The position numbers were made by a program, and so were the translations under genes. Positions 11,701 through 22,139 of a DNA stretch of 64,000 nucleotides are shown piece after piece (the first letter of the stretch is position 1; every line of letters begins with the position of its first letter). This DNA is from Ignelater luminosus. Its lineage: Eukaryota > Arthropoda > Insecta > Coleoptera > Elateridae. Location: NCBI GenBank assembly GCA_011009095.1, contig VTPC01008057.1:1-64000 (forward strand), read 5' to 3'. The notes under the pieces were generated by a model. It made no database searches and was not told the DNA's origin. It saw nothing but the letters and a program-made list of their open reading frames with translations.

Positions 11701-12879
11701 GAACGAACAATTCAAGTTGTAGGGCCCTCAATAACTCAATCTTTCGATTTCCTAGGAGGAAGACTTTTTCAAGTGGCCCCTCTGGATGCAAATATTCGCG
11801 AGACAAATCAATCGATATAGGAAACTTTACAAATGTAAGCTCTTAAAAGATGGTGTGCTTTGTTAAAGGGATGGGAAACGCATTAGAAATTATGGAAAGA
11901 ATAAGCACAACAAAAACTAAAGAAAAGATTACGTCATACTTTTTCATCACACTGTATATCAATTAAGAAAAGTGAAGGTTACATTCCCGGAAGCATTCGA
12001 ATTCGTTATTTTTTCTTGAATTTAGCCAGTGTTTGTCATCGGGATTTACTGTTGCGTTTGGAAGTATTTATTACACTGCGAAACTCAGGAAAAGGAAGCC
12101 GAGCAAAACAAAAACAAACAAACGAACGAACAGCCTTCTAGGGAATACATTACCTTTTTAGTGTCGTCGCAAACTCTAACAGTTTTTAATACCTATCAAG
12201 GCTTTCCCTGTAATTTTACTAAATTAAAAAGTTTGGATAAGTTATAAAAACGTGCACCTTATTATTATAATCGACATTCTTAACGAAAACATGACTGCTA
12301 ACATTAATTTGCTGACACCATAAACAAAAAAAAAGATATTACTTATTCAATTTTTGTGCTTCCGTTTTTTTTTCTATATGGAAACTAGTCTATGGTTTAA
12401 ATTGCATTAAAATACATAGCCATAAAAAACCGTTATCTAGATAACCTAGAAAAAACAAATTAGGGAAGTTAATTTTGCAACTGTTTTTATTCATTTACTT
12501 ATAATATAAATTGTGCATACTAATGGTAAGTATCACCCTGGCTTTGGCATGCAAATATAAAACAGTAAGCTGAGAGAGAAATTATACTACAAAATGAATG
12601 TCGCATTCAACTGTCAAAAAAAATATTATTGAAACTCTTATTATTGGTGGATTAAAAACAAAAAAATGGAATTAAAACAAAATGTGACAGTGATTGATAT
12701 TCGTATTATATTATACTTTATACAGGGTGTGTTGCATGAAATTAATTTCAAGTGAATGAAATCGATCGTTATTAATGTAATTGTAGCATATTTTAATTAG
12801 TTTCAGACGTAACCTTACTGTTTTAGCTCTAATTGGTTAATTTAAATAATTATCAAGTTAAAGAGTTGGAAAATGCACA
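11701..12879. other. Non-coding, AT-rich
   Basis: No supported gene. A TATACAGGGTGTG word at about 12719, like a mariner-type terminal repeat, stands alone without a partner. Confidence 0.4.
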
Positions 12880-13700
12880 ATTTCGAATCCGCCGTTACGA
12901 TTTCATATGTGATCTTACCAGGAATGGATTTTAATCCAAGCACAGTTCTTTTGTTATACTTTAGAAAATCTTGTCTGCATCCTATGTGTTATGACCTTTT
13001 GTGGTTATAACGTAAGTAGTACGCATGTAATCGCCATTATTTTGTCTTGCTTTAGAGAAATATCTAGTTTAGACGATCTAAGTGGCTTGGAAGGTACGAC
13101 GTGTGATCGTACACCACCGCAAGTCTACCCAAGGCGGAAAGCAAAGCTCAATAGTTGCTTTAAAACAATTACAAAAGGTAGGATCATCGGAAGCTTTTGT
13201 TAATGCTAAATGTTGTACTTCGCTTTTTTTGTAAAGGCCGCCTGCGGCGGCCAAGCAGATTTTAACCCCTACAATGCTGCCTTCAGCAACAGATCAAAAA
13301 AGCTGTTATGCACATTTAAGAGCTGCGCCTGTGGCGGTCAACGTGAAAACTTACCTTTCCGAACTACGTCCCAAATAGAATTTTGTATCTTCTCAGTTCA
13401 CATTATCATGATTATAGCGTTTTATAATGTGTTTGCCATGAAACGTCACAACCATGGATAGTGTCTTCGGGGGAAAAAAATTAAAAACGGCGAGGAAAAA
13501 AATTCAAAACAGTGGGAAGAAGAGTGGCCATCGCAATGCAAAAGTGAAAAGGTCAAGGCAAAGGTGGCTTGAACGATGAAAAAGACACAAATGGTGTGTT
13601 GAAGGACATCAGCCAATCAGAGACAGTCTAGCAGAAGACAAAGCCTGATCAAAATCAAGCAGGCATTCTATTGAAACGAATTTACGTCTATGGTCTATCT
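12880..13700. repeat. Repeat family A copy with GC-rich core
   Basis: It starts with a cttaccaggaatggattttaa box (about 12914) matching those at about 645 and 1490. It then carries the palindromic GGCCGCCTGCGGCGGCC (about 13237), tacaatgctgcc (about 13269), gcgcctgtggcggtc (about 13325) and attatcatgattat (about 13403). Short ORFs across it are not convincing as genes. Confidence 0.55.
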
Positions 13701-13798
13701 TCGTGATGAAACAAAAAACAATTATGGAAATAGTTTTGTTGTATTATTGGTGAAACAGGGCTTCCACTGAATAGCTGTCCAAAAAAACCTAGCAAATT

Positions 13799-13823
13799 GC
13801 TCGCTCGCTCGCTTGCTTGCTTA
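13799..13823. repeat. Short (GCTC/GCTT) microsatellite
   Basis: Four-base tandem of gctc units shading into gctt. Confidence 0.85.
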
Positions 13824-14019
13824 CCTGCGTGTTCGCAACCTTAGATATCTTAGAAGCCTGCACGAGTCGGGTTTTTTAGTCGACCCTTTACGCGGCCCGG
13901 CCGGAAGCTCGGGTTCGAGCCGAACTGAGCTTCAGTTTACAAAATTTATGGGGCTTTTCGGGCTTACATCTGGTGAAGAGAAATGTAAGGTTGAGGAATA
14001 AAAAAAATTCGGTAACTTC

Positions 14020-14165
14020 TTGATTGGCCAAAAAGCCAGAATGATCCGATGGGCCCGAGCGGCCCTACAGAGTTGTGCGATCCGACAGCCTCGAACGACC
14101 CGACAGGGCCAAGCGGCCCGATAGGGCAAAGAGGCCTGAAACCCAACAGGTCCGATAGTTGTTTA
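14020..14165. repeat. 9-bp-periodic GC-rich repeat, opposite orientation to 1-300
   Basis: The plus strand reads in nine-base words such as CCGACAGGG, CCAAGCGGC, CCGATAGGG and CAAAGAGGC. These are the reverse-complement style of the repeat at 1-300. A further stretch at about 14505-14550 (aacccgatcggtc, gaggtccgaacgacctgacagg) belongs to it too. The two minus-strand ORFs here (Gly/Pro-rich) are products of the periodicity. Confidence 0.7.
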
Positions 14166-14204
14166 TAGCAAGGCCTGGCACGACTTAAACAGTATGAAAA
14201 TCCT

Positions 14205-14490
14205 CCTTTTTGGTTCCGTATGAAAATAATGCTTGTCCGAGCCAGTACGAAAAAGTTCTCGGTTCAGTGCAGTACGAAAATCCTACGCTGCGCTTTAGTA
14301 CAGAAATAACGCCCGCCCGAGTCAGTACGGAGAAGTTTTAGGCCTGGTCCAGTACGAAGATTCTCGTCCTCGGTTCAGTACGAAAATAACGACTGCCCGA
14401 GTCACTACCACCTTTCCGTACGATTCAGTACGAAAAAAATCTCGGTCTGGTGCAGTAGGAAAATTGCCCGTTTCGGATCAGTACAAACAT
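14205..14490. repeat. Minisatellite, ~26-bp units in a three-unit higher-order pattern
   Basis: About eleven units each carry CAGTACGAAAA followed by one of three tails. Tail A is ATAACGCCCGCCCGAGT-like, tail B is AGTTCTCGGTCTGGTC-like, and tail C is TCCTCGTCCTCGGTT-like. The order A-B-C repeats about three and a half times, giving a higher-order unit near 79 bases. One unit in the third round is altered (cactaccacctttccgtac). Confidence 0.8.
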
Positions 14491-14559
14491 AACAGTTCGA
14501 AAAACCCGATCGGTCTTAAGCTCAAGAGGTCCGAACGACCTGACAGGTAGACTGTATCA

Positions 14560-16590
14560 TGAGGTCTTGTACCAAAAGGTGTCGTTTTTGAGGTACAATC
14601 ATATTTGACAACTAATGAACCTAACCAGCATGGGTATAATAGAGAACATGCGCCTGACGTACCCTGTCTCTTTCTTATTCATTACAAACCATATTTGGCA
14701 TCCTTTATTAATTTCTAGGTTATTTTAATCTATTAATGCGATACTTCAAGTAATAAAGATGGAAAGGTTTATAATTGATGAGATAGAGACAGATTGTTGT
14801 ACCCCCAGGATGCACGTCGTCTATTTCAAATGATTCATATCTTTCGTTCATTGCTTCAATATGCAACGTACAGGACTTTATCTGTTATGGAGAGCTACAA
14901 ACTTACACACACTGTATTTGCAGGAACCTTCCAGAATCACTATAAACAAAAGGCAAAAACGGGCAAAAATTAAGTTGAGACTTTTTGGTCAGGATTTGAA
15001 CTCTGTACGCTGTTTTTAGTATTAACCAAAGATTATAACCTAGAACTATAGAGTCCAATTTTATTGCTCTTCAATTTTCAAGTTTCCTAAAAAAATGATA
15101 GATGGGAAAAACAATAGGAAAGTCTTTCCCACAATCGTTTTGTTAATCACGTCCCGTTAAATTGAAATCATTCTTACCCTAATACGAAACAATGCAGTAG
15201 AGTTGCATTAATCGCAAATAAATAAAAGCGTCATAAGCGTATTAAATTATGTAAGAAACAAAGAACAAACAGAATTAATTAAGAGCGTCATCAAAAACAA
15301 ATGACTACAGGAACTTCATGTTTTATGAATGTTAAATACTTGAATATGTGCAGCATTGATTATAAAAATTTGCTAAAACTAACCTGAAATATTTACACAC
15401 AATTTTTGTTTAAAATTCACCTCGTATTTATTGCATTGCTATGCGACAAATCACACTTTTGAGGTTAATAGAAAATTTCAGCGGATCAATTTCACCATGA
15501 CGTGTGAAAAGCTAAGAAATTTGACGTATTTGTAAAAGCAAAAATTCAATTATTTAACAATCAATGCAATGCAAAAACACAAAAATAAACAACTGAAATG
15601 AGCCTACTGTTTTATTATAGTATGCATTTCAAACAATCCAATGAAACAAGAAAAATGTATTAAATGATAAACAAGTGAATGCTTGAATTTATTGTTGTTT
15701 GATATCACGAATAACATAAGATGACAATGTAAGGTTATGTTTTTAAAATAAATAAATTCTGATAAAGAGACATGCTTTATTTGTTTATTGACAAATAGGG
15801 TGTACTCTCAATAAAAAGTGATATACTATTCCTTCGCTTTTAGCGTTTTTTTTGTTGTTTCATCCGTTTCCCCCCTTTTTAAAACGCAGTATTCCCAGTA
15901 ACCTGTAACCTCGTTATCGTTATTTTTTTATGTAATAATAGCGATGTGTGTGGGTACGTGTGTGAAGCAATTTCACTGTTTTCACTTAGTTAATGTTATA
16001 TTTTTTTTAATCAACACAACACAGGCTAATTTTGAAACCGAAAGTTACTCCTACCGTGGAAATAATAATGATGGAAGAGAGAGATTGCACACCGGTGTTA
16101 TAAATTCTTCTCATTAAAGAGGGATTGTTACAACTTCCTCATTCAATTTCTCATGACTTCATAAAACGTTACGTCGTTTGAAAAATTTATCCTTGGTAAT
16201 AATAAGTATCGCGCTCTTACAAATGGGACTTTTTTTCGTTGACTTTTTTTTCTTATTTGATGTGGGTAGGTAAGATTTCTAATATTACCAAGAAACGGTC
16301 TATGAATTGGAACAACCTTGATAAAGTTAATAAGTTCATTACAATTATTTACAATTGGCAACAATTAATGAAAATGAGCAGAATATTATTTTATTAATTA
16401 TTATTAGAAAGAGATGGAGAAGAATATGTAAGTAATGTTGATCAATATTATCTAGCCGGTCGGTGGCGGCTCTAACACTAGCTAATTATTCAATTAACAA
16501 ATTAATTCGTTTAAAACGATAAATGTTTCATGAACAATGTCAATGCCAAACCCTCTTTATAAGGATATTTTGGAACATTAATTATCAAGG
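14560..16590. other. Non-coding, AT-rich
   Basis: No supported exon, RNA gene or mobile element was seen. Confidence 0.4.
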
Positions 16591-17021
16591 ATGATGGAAA
16601 TTCCACGGGGAGGCACAAATTCTGACAGCCCGCATAAACAATATCTCGAACATCCTATACATTACGCTGTAAATTATTTCCTAATCGTTTTTTGTCTTAT
16701 ATTTTCTCTATATTTGGCAACACGGTGTGAGACAAATTCTAGTTCAAACTTCCTTGAAAATATTTTTAAATGTGGATATACAATTGCAGAGACCCGGAGG
16801 ACTTCCGTCCGTCCTGGTTAGAAAATGAACAGGTGGATATTAAGAAAGTAGAAACTGTTGACCCCAGATCTATCATTCCGATGATGACTCATTATATACC
16901 TCAAGTTACAAAACCGTGTATCCATCCATTTTTACACGGTTTAAAACTCGAGCCATTTCTTAACCGCAAAATGTTAAGCATGAACGGCACGAAATGTGAA
17001 CAACGAATTTGCGACATGTAA
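16591..17021 (+). CDS. Candidate two-exon gene, small membrane-anchored or secreted protein
   Basis: Proposed exons are 16591-16724 and 16790-17021. The 65-base intron starts GTGTGAG and ends ATTGCAG; the split codon rejoins in frame. The product is 121 residues. Residues 1-25 are polar, about 27-43 are hydrophobic (YFLIVFCLIFSLYLAT), and the rest is polar with Pro, three Cys and one N-glycosylation site (NGT). This suggests a type II membrane protein, or a secreted protein if the true start lies just before the hydrophobic stretch. AATAAA follows at 17027, right after the stop. The C-terminal exon reads as coding (FRPSWLENEQVDIKKVE), but the family is not recognised. The alternative of two unspliced overlapping ORFs is less attractive. 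The first exon is weaker than the second. Confidence 0.4.
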
Positions 17022-17449
17022 ATTGAAATAAATAAATTGCAAAAACAATATTTTAAAGCGAATACGAAAGTCAAAGGTCTACCTAATAAGGCCAAATTGT
17101 CAAATAAGCGAATGTAGACCCTACGTGCAACGCACACAAAGCGAATTCCCTGAAATAATACTTGCATTTTACGCGAACATACATCGATATCACTTAATAA
17201 TTTAATCTGGCGATCTATTTTTATATGCGGTAGGGTAAAACAAGGGCTTAAAAAGTCTTTTTTCGAGCGTTGCTCCAGGAGAAAGCGACCACACAGGGTT
17301 GATATTTCTAACACACTTTAACACAAAATCGTTCACTTTTTTTATGAAACCTTTCGACCACCGATAACTAACAATGTTAAGCTTGTAACTTACCAATTAT
17401 ATACCCCTAGCCACTTTAAAATCCTCCAAAATAAAACACACACCTCATA

Positions 17450-17640
17450 TGAGCATAGTTTTACGTTTAACAAAATGGCCGAGGTCCCGTACATTTACAC
17501 TAACATTACGCTCAGACTTACGGACGTGAACTTTCCCAGAGATCGTTGCTATTAAAATAGGGGCGGTACGTCGCAGACTAAGCCATACTTGTATGACGTC
17601 ATTGACAAGGTTGCTTTGATGGCGCAAGCGCTACGCCACG
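17450..17640. promoter_or_regulatory. GC-rich promoter-like island with a CRE
   Basis: Within AT-rich DNA this 190-base island holds a perfect palindromic TGACGTCA (17594-17601) and a GCGCAAGCGC word (about 17622). A strong-context ATG (aaaATGG, 17475) opens a 26-codon plus-strand frame ending at TAA 17553-17555. A minus-strand frame is open across most of the island as well. This looks like a promoter plus first-exon region, but I could not attach a gene to it in either direction. Confidence 0.3.
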
Positions 17641-19029
17641 GTTAATGAATCTAGCGCGGATTTCAAAGTTTAAAATAAAATTAAAACTAAATATTGTTTT
17701 ACAAAATTAATTAATTTATAATTTATGTTCAATCTAGTCACTTGGACCAATTTTAAAAATTACTTCTTTAAGATTAACTTTATTAAGAAATATAGAAGGG
17801 AATCGAGTAGTATCCTGACCTCTATTGACGAAAAGGGTACACTACACTAACTTTCTAAAAATCGTTTCTAATTCTAGACGGCCGGTACATACAGAAAGCA
17901 TCGATAATTTTGCAAAATTATTATTTTTTTAAAAAGATATTCCAGTTTATTTCTACAATTTTTCTTGCAATTAACCAATACAAAAATTCACCACGTGTTT
18001 GCATCATCACTTCAGTAGATACCTTCATATGCAGATTACTCCTTAATAGTTTTGATAGTAAATGGAATGTTTGGCGTAATCGATTCCTCAATTATTATTA
18101 TTTACTATAAAAATTAAAAACATCTAAAAAAATGACGCGACGGACACACAACCACTCCCTTATACTTATTTTAATCAAGTAACATATGGAAATATTTTTT
18201 TACCAAACCGTTAGTTAACAATAATTCAAAGCATTCTTAAATTCGTAGCGAATTGAAAACACTGGCAAAAAATAGTGAATGAACATGATCTGATCAGAAA
18301 TAAAGTTATCGTGACTAAACAAAAACCAAAGTTGTGTTTCTTATGTTTTACTCACCTGCTACGGAATAAATTACCTAAGCGATTAACTACTTTGATAAAC
18401 AAAAATTAAAGTAAAATGCGCAGACACAAACAAATGACTTTCTTTCCCTAGAATTTTTTTTACCTACTAATTGATATTAATATTTTGTCAAGCAAATGAA
18501 ACCTTGAGGCTGTGTGTCTTTAATCACTACGCTGATGCTGTTTTGTTTCTGATTATTTTCATGGGTTACTCATATTTTACTCATTTAATAAAAATAAAAC
18601 ACCTTTTTAGTCACAGAGTCTGTTATTAATAGAAATATCTACCTTTAATTATTGTATTAGAAATGTTACTGACGGAATTCTAAAAATACCGTATTTCAGT
18701 TTAATTTAATTTAATAACTAGCGAGGTTATGGTTCTAGTTTGTTTTATTCTAAATCTTTATCAAAAGTATAAATGAATCCTGCATGTTACCACGATGAAG
18801 CCATTAAACAAAATCCATGATAAATTTCTAACATAACTATTGAGAGAATGTGGGCTCCCGGGGCCATTTTTGAATCAAATCCACATTAATACCATGAACA
18901 GTAACAGTTTCGGTCCCACAAGAACTAGGAGATTTACAATTTATGGTCCACAAGAACGTGAAGACCTTCAACTTGAAAAGCCTAAAGAAACACAGAAATC
19001 TAGATAGTTTAAGATGACCATTAACACTG
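17641..19029. other. Non-coding, AT-rich
   Basis: Nothing supported. The piece at about 18850-18990 is GC-richer and may be an unrecognised end of the neighbouring gypsy element. Confidence 0.35.
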
Positions 19030-19063
19030 TTTCTTTCTAGGATTGTGCTGGTGTTTGAGTAGG

Positions 19064-20490
19064 CTATGCCGGTGTACTGGCTTCATTGTCCTTGATGACA
19101 CATAGAATTTCATACAAATTGATCTGCTTGATACCCGAACCATTACATTTCCTTTCTTCCCTGCTAGTTGTCCCCTCCCTCACTCCTATCACCTTGGAGA
19201 CCGCAATACTCTCCCCTTTGGAGATCACTACCGCTCGGGTGGGATCCAATTGGCACAGAAAGAGGCATTACACATCCTGGGATGGCAAAAACGACGTCCA
19301 GGACGTTGCTGGCAGGTAGCATCTGCTGGAGTCTCTGGAGCATCTTCATCGGAGCAGTCTTGAGGTCTGGGTTGTGCCGGTGCACCTGTTAGAGATTTTT
19401 CGTGTAGCCAAGGACGGCCACGCTTCCTAATTGAACAGATTGGAATCACCATAGAGTTGTCTTCAGTATCAGAATGGAACTTGGTGAGGGACGATGCATG
19501 ATATATACCTAAACCAGTCTCAGGAGCTAATGGGGAAGCTACTTCATAGGCGGTGGAAGACACTTGTCGTGCATTGAAAGCATGGACATCTACAAGCACA
19601 AGGTCACCTGTAAACGGTATATGCTCTCTTCTGTGTGAATCAGCATACGCCTTCTCATGGTCTTACCGTACTTCTCGATTTACTTGGGCATGATGCACAG
19701 TTTCTGCCATCTTCTTCAGGTATGGTAAGATTTCAGTGACTGTTGCTTCTTGGTCCACAACAGTACGCAGGTCTTGTTGGACATTATGAGGTGTACGCAA
19801 TTCTCTTCCGAAGGTAAGATATGCAGGCGAACACCCAGTAGTTAAATGAACAGCAACTATTCATAGCAAACCAAACTGCTGGGAAAGCTTTTTTCCAGCT
19901 ATCATGCTGCAAACTAACATATATGGACAACTGTGTCTTCAAGTCACGGTTTCTGCGTTCTTCTGGGTTGACTTCGAGATGATATAGTGGAGTAAAACAT
20001 TGTTCAAAGCCCAGGCAATTCATTACTTGCTGCAATAGTTACCCCACCTCATCAATAAGGAAATGATCACAAGATTCCGTTGCAGCAGTGGTTAGTGGGA
20101 ATAACTCAATCCGTCGAGTTGTCGTATCTTCTAATGCAAAGATCCATTTCTCACCAGTGTTGGCGGGTGGTAACGGGCCCAAAAGGTTCACTGCTAAAAC
20201 TTCAAAGCGTGTAGCCACAGTTGGGGTAAGGAGTAGACCAGCTGGCTTCCAAGTCAGTGGTTTGTACTTTTGGCATGGTGCGCAATTTTTGACATGCGGC
20301 TTGTCTTAATGTGGACCAGAAATATAGCTGCTGGACTTTCTTGACGGTCTTCTCAATCAAAGCACTCTGTTAAGATCTTTGGGACTTCAGCTCGGAGCAC
20401 TACAAGCTGTGTTTCTTCAGCCTCGCTTAACGGTAAAAATCAATACAGGAAATCATGAACCATTAAATACCCACGTTCGCCCCATCGAAT
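19064..20490 (-). pseudogene. Gypsy integrase and C-terminal tail, degenerate
   Basis: The middle shows the catalytic-core-like FALEDTTTRRIELFPL block (about 20100-20150) after CQKYKPLTWKPAGLLL-like sequence. This is followed by the FTPLYHLEVNPEERRNRDLKT block (19784-20035), where gypsy integrases carry the last acidic residue of the catalytic triad. Then comes the WKKAFPAVWFAMN block. Beyond this a linker (19228-19599) contains GRPWLHEKSL, and a further frame to 19064 forms the tail. At least three frames are needed to read it, so it is inactive. Confidence 0.8.
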
Positions 20491-20493
20491 GAG

Positions 20494-21120
20494 TTATACC
20501 TCATTAGGGGTGAGGTCTTCGAGACACTTAATGATTCGCTGCAACTCCGGATCATCTAATTGCAGTTGGCGAGTGTCAGAGGCTGATAGTCTAAGCAAGG
20601 TTATTATTGCTAGATCGATATCAACATTACTAACAGCCTTCTCGTGTGATGGTCTTGAAAGCATATCGGTCAGCACATTTGTTTTTCCGGAAGTATATTC
20701 AATCTTCAGATTTAATGACTGTAGCCAAAGCGACCAACGTGCCAAGTGACCACTTGGAGTTTCCAATGTGAACACCACTGTAGAGCTCTCGAAATTTCTG
20801 AGCAGCATAGACTATAGCTAAGGTCTCTCGTTTAATGGTAGTGTAGCTCTGCTTGGCAGAGCCGAGTAAACGGCTTCATACTCAATCAGCCTTTCTTCTC
20901 GGCCCTCCCACTGTAGTAAGCATGCACTCAAAGCATAAGCGCTAGCGTTTGTCTTTAACCGGAATAGAAGGGTATCGTCTACAGTGCGAAGAATCGGGGT
21001 TGAAGTCAACAATTGCTTTAGAGTGTCAAACGGCTCTCGTTGAGCTGAGCCCCAGGTCCAACTGCTGTTCTTGCGAGTTAGAATGGTCAGTGGTTGCACT
21101 ACCTGTGCAAAGTTTGAGAT
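20494..21120 (-). pseudogene. Gypsy RNase H domain, degenerate
   Basis: The N-terminal part reads PLTILTRKNSSWTWG and later ILRTVDDTLLFRLKTNASAY, matching the connection and start of RNase H. The usual catalytic Asp of the 'TDAS' motif is Asn here (TNAS). After a frame break at about 20818 it continues with LARWSLWLQSLNLKIEYTSG and TDMLSRP, the classic end of the gypsy RNase H. Confidence 0.8.
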
Positions 21121-21260
21121 GAATCGACGAAACCAGCTACCAGTGTGTAGTCAGCTTAACAGACCCTTTACATCTTTGGGAGCAGAACGACAGCAAATTG
21201 ATTGTATCTTCTCAGAATCCAAGGAAATGCCATCGGCTGTGATGACGTGCCTCAGGTACT

Positions 21261-21889
21261 TTAGCTTTGATCTTTCAAAACAGTATTCGCCCTTAATCGA
21301 AACAGCTTCGCCCTCTCAAACACAGCAACCAGACGGTGTAGGTGGTCAGAGAGTCCAGATTTAAAATGATCTATTAACTTCTGTGTCAAGGAAGCGTTGT
21401 GAAGGCCAAAGGGTATTCTGGTAAAACGGAACAAACCCATGAGTGTGATAAATGCAGTCTTATCAAGGTCTTCCGTTCTCACAGGTACTTGCAAATATCC
21501 TGCCTTTAGAGCGATACTGGACATGTGTCAGGTTTTGCAGACAGGTGCAGTAACAGATCAACGATAGGTCGCAGTGGGTATCGGTTTGAAACTGTAATAC
21601 TATTAAGTTTGCGTTGATCAATACATACCCGTAAGCTGCCATCTTTCTTCGGTACCAAAACCACATTCATTTCTATGATACCATCTTGAAACGCAGCTTT
21701 TTTTGGAGGAGACAGCCGATAAGATGGAAAAGCTATGGAGGTGTCATCTGTAACCTTTATTAAATGTTCAGCAAACGGAGTTGCTTCCATGCTTCTTCCA
21801 AAGATATCTGCATGTTCTAGAAGTTCAGATAATTGATTTTTTTCTTCATAGTTCAAGTGAAAGTCTTCTTCTGCACGCAGGGTGATCAC
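21261..21889 (-). pseudogene. Gypsy reverse transcriptase, catalytic loop deleted
   Basis: The first frame (21506-21889) includes VLVPKKDGSLRVCIDQRKLN (fingers) and RYPLRPIVDLL. The second frame (21261-21524) has SIALKAGYLQVPV and KTAFITLMGLFRFTRIPFGL followed by HNAS. The sequence then jumps from the 'DHFKSGL' stretch straight to HLHRLVAVFERAKL. The block that normally holds the YxDD catalytic box is missing. The protease end lies just upstream (21890-22130). Confidence 0.85.
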
Positions 21890-22139
21890 ATCTGCAGCAT
21901 TAAGGGCTACAGTTGTTGGTGTTCTAGGTTCTGCATAAAATTCATAATATTCGTCAGGACGCTCAGCAAAGAATCATCGCCGTCGCGGGATATCCATAAC
22001 TATATTTGCTTCCGTAAGAAGGTCAACACCTAACAGCGTTTTGTTCTGCGTATGACTAGGGATTGCAACAAAAGCAGTTTTTTTCCTGAGCAAGGTTAAA
22101 TAATAATGTTGAACGTGGATCTCCATGCCTTAACCCCGT

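Larger units (their letters stand above)
19030..22130 (-). mobile_element. Gypsy-type LTR retrotransposon remnant, pol region
   Basis: On the minus strand, in order, lie the end of a protease (LLGVDLL... near 22030), reverse transcriptase, RNase H, integrase and a C-terminal tail. This is the gypsy order (RT before integrase). Gag and recognisable LTRs are absent. The upstream end abuts a minus-strand non-LTR element at about 22140. The reading frame is broken by stops and frameshifts at several points. Confidence 0.9.

Noticed and set aside
12029..12247. 72-codon ORF
   Set aside because: AT-rich codons, no splice signals, no similarity; likely chance.
12718..12731. Mariner-type terminal repeat (TATACAGGGTGTG), also single words near 44594 and 46035
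   Set aside because: No partner repeat or transposase in a plausible distance; the word alone is too short.
13210..13461. Plus ORF with Cys/Gly-rich CGGQ words
   Set aside because: The CGGQ words come from the GC-rich box of family A (GGCGGCC), not from a protein domain.
16901..17314. Minus-strand 137-codon ORF
   Set aside because: Antisense to the better-supported exon at 16790-17021; no splice or start context.
19086..19392. Overlapping plus-strand ORFs
   Set aside because: Antisense of the gypsy integrase tail.
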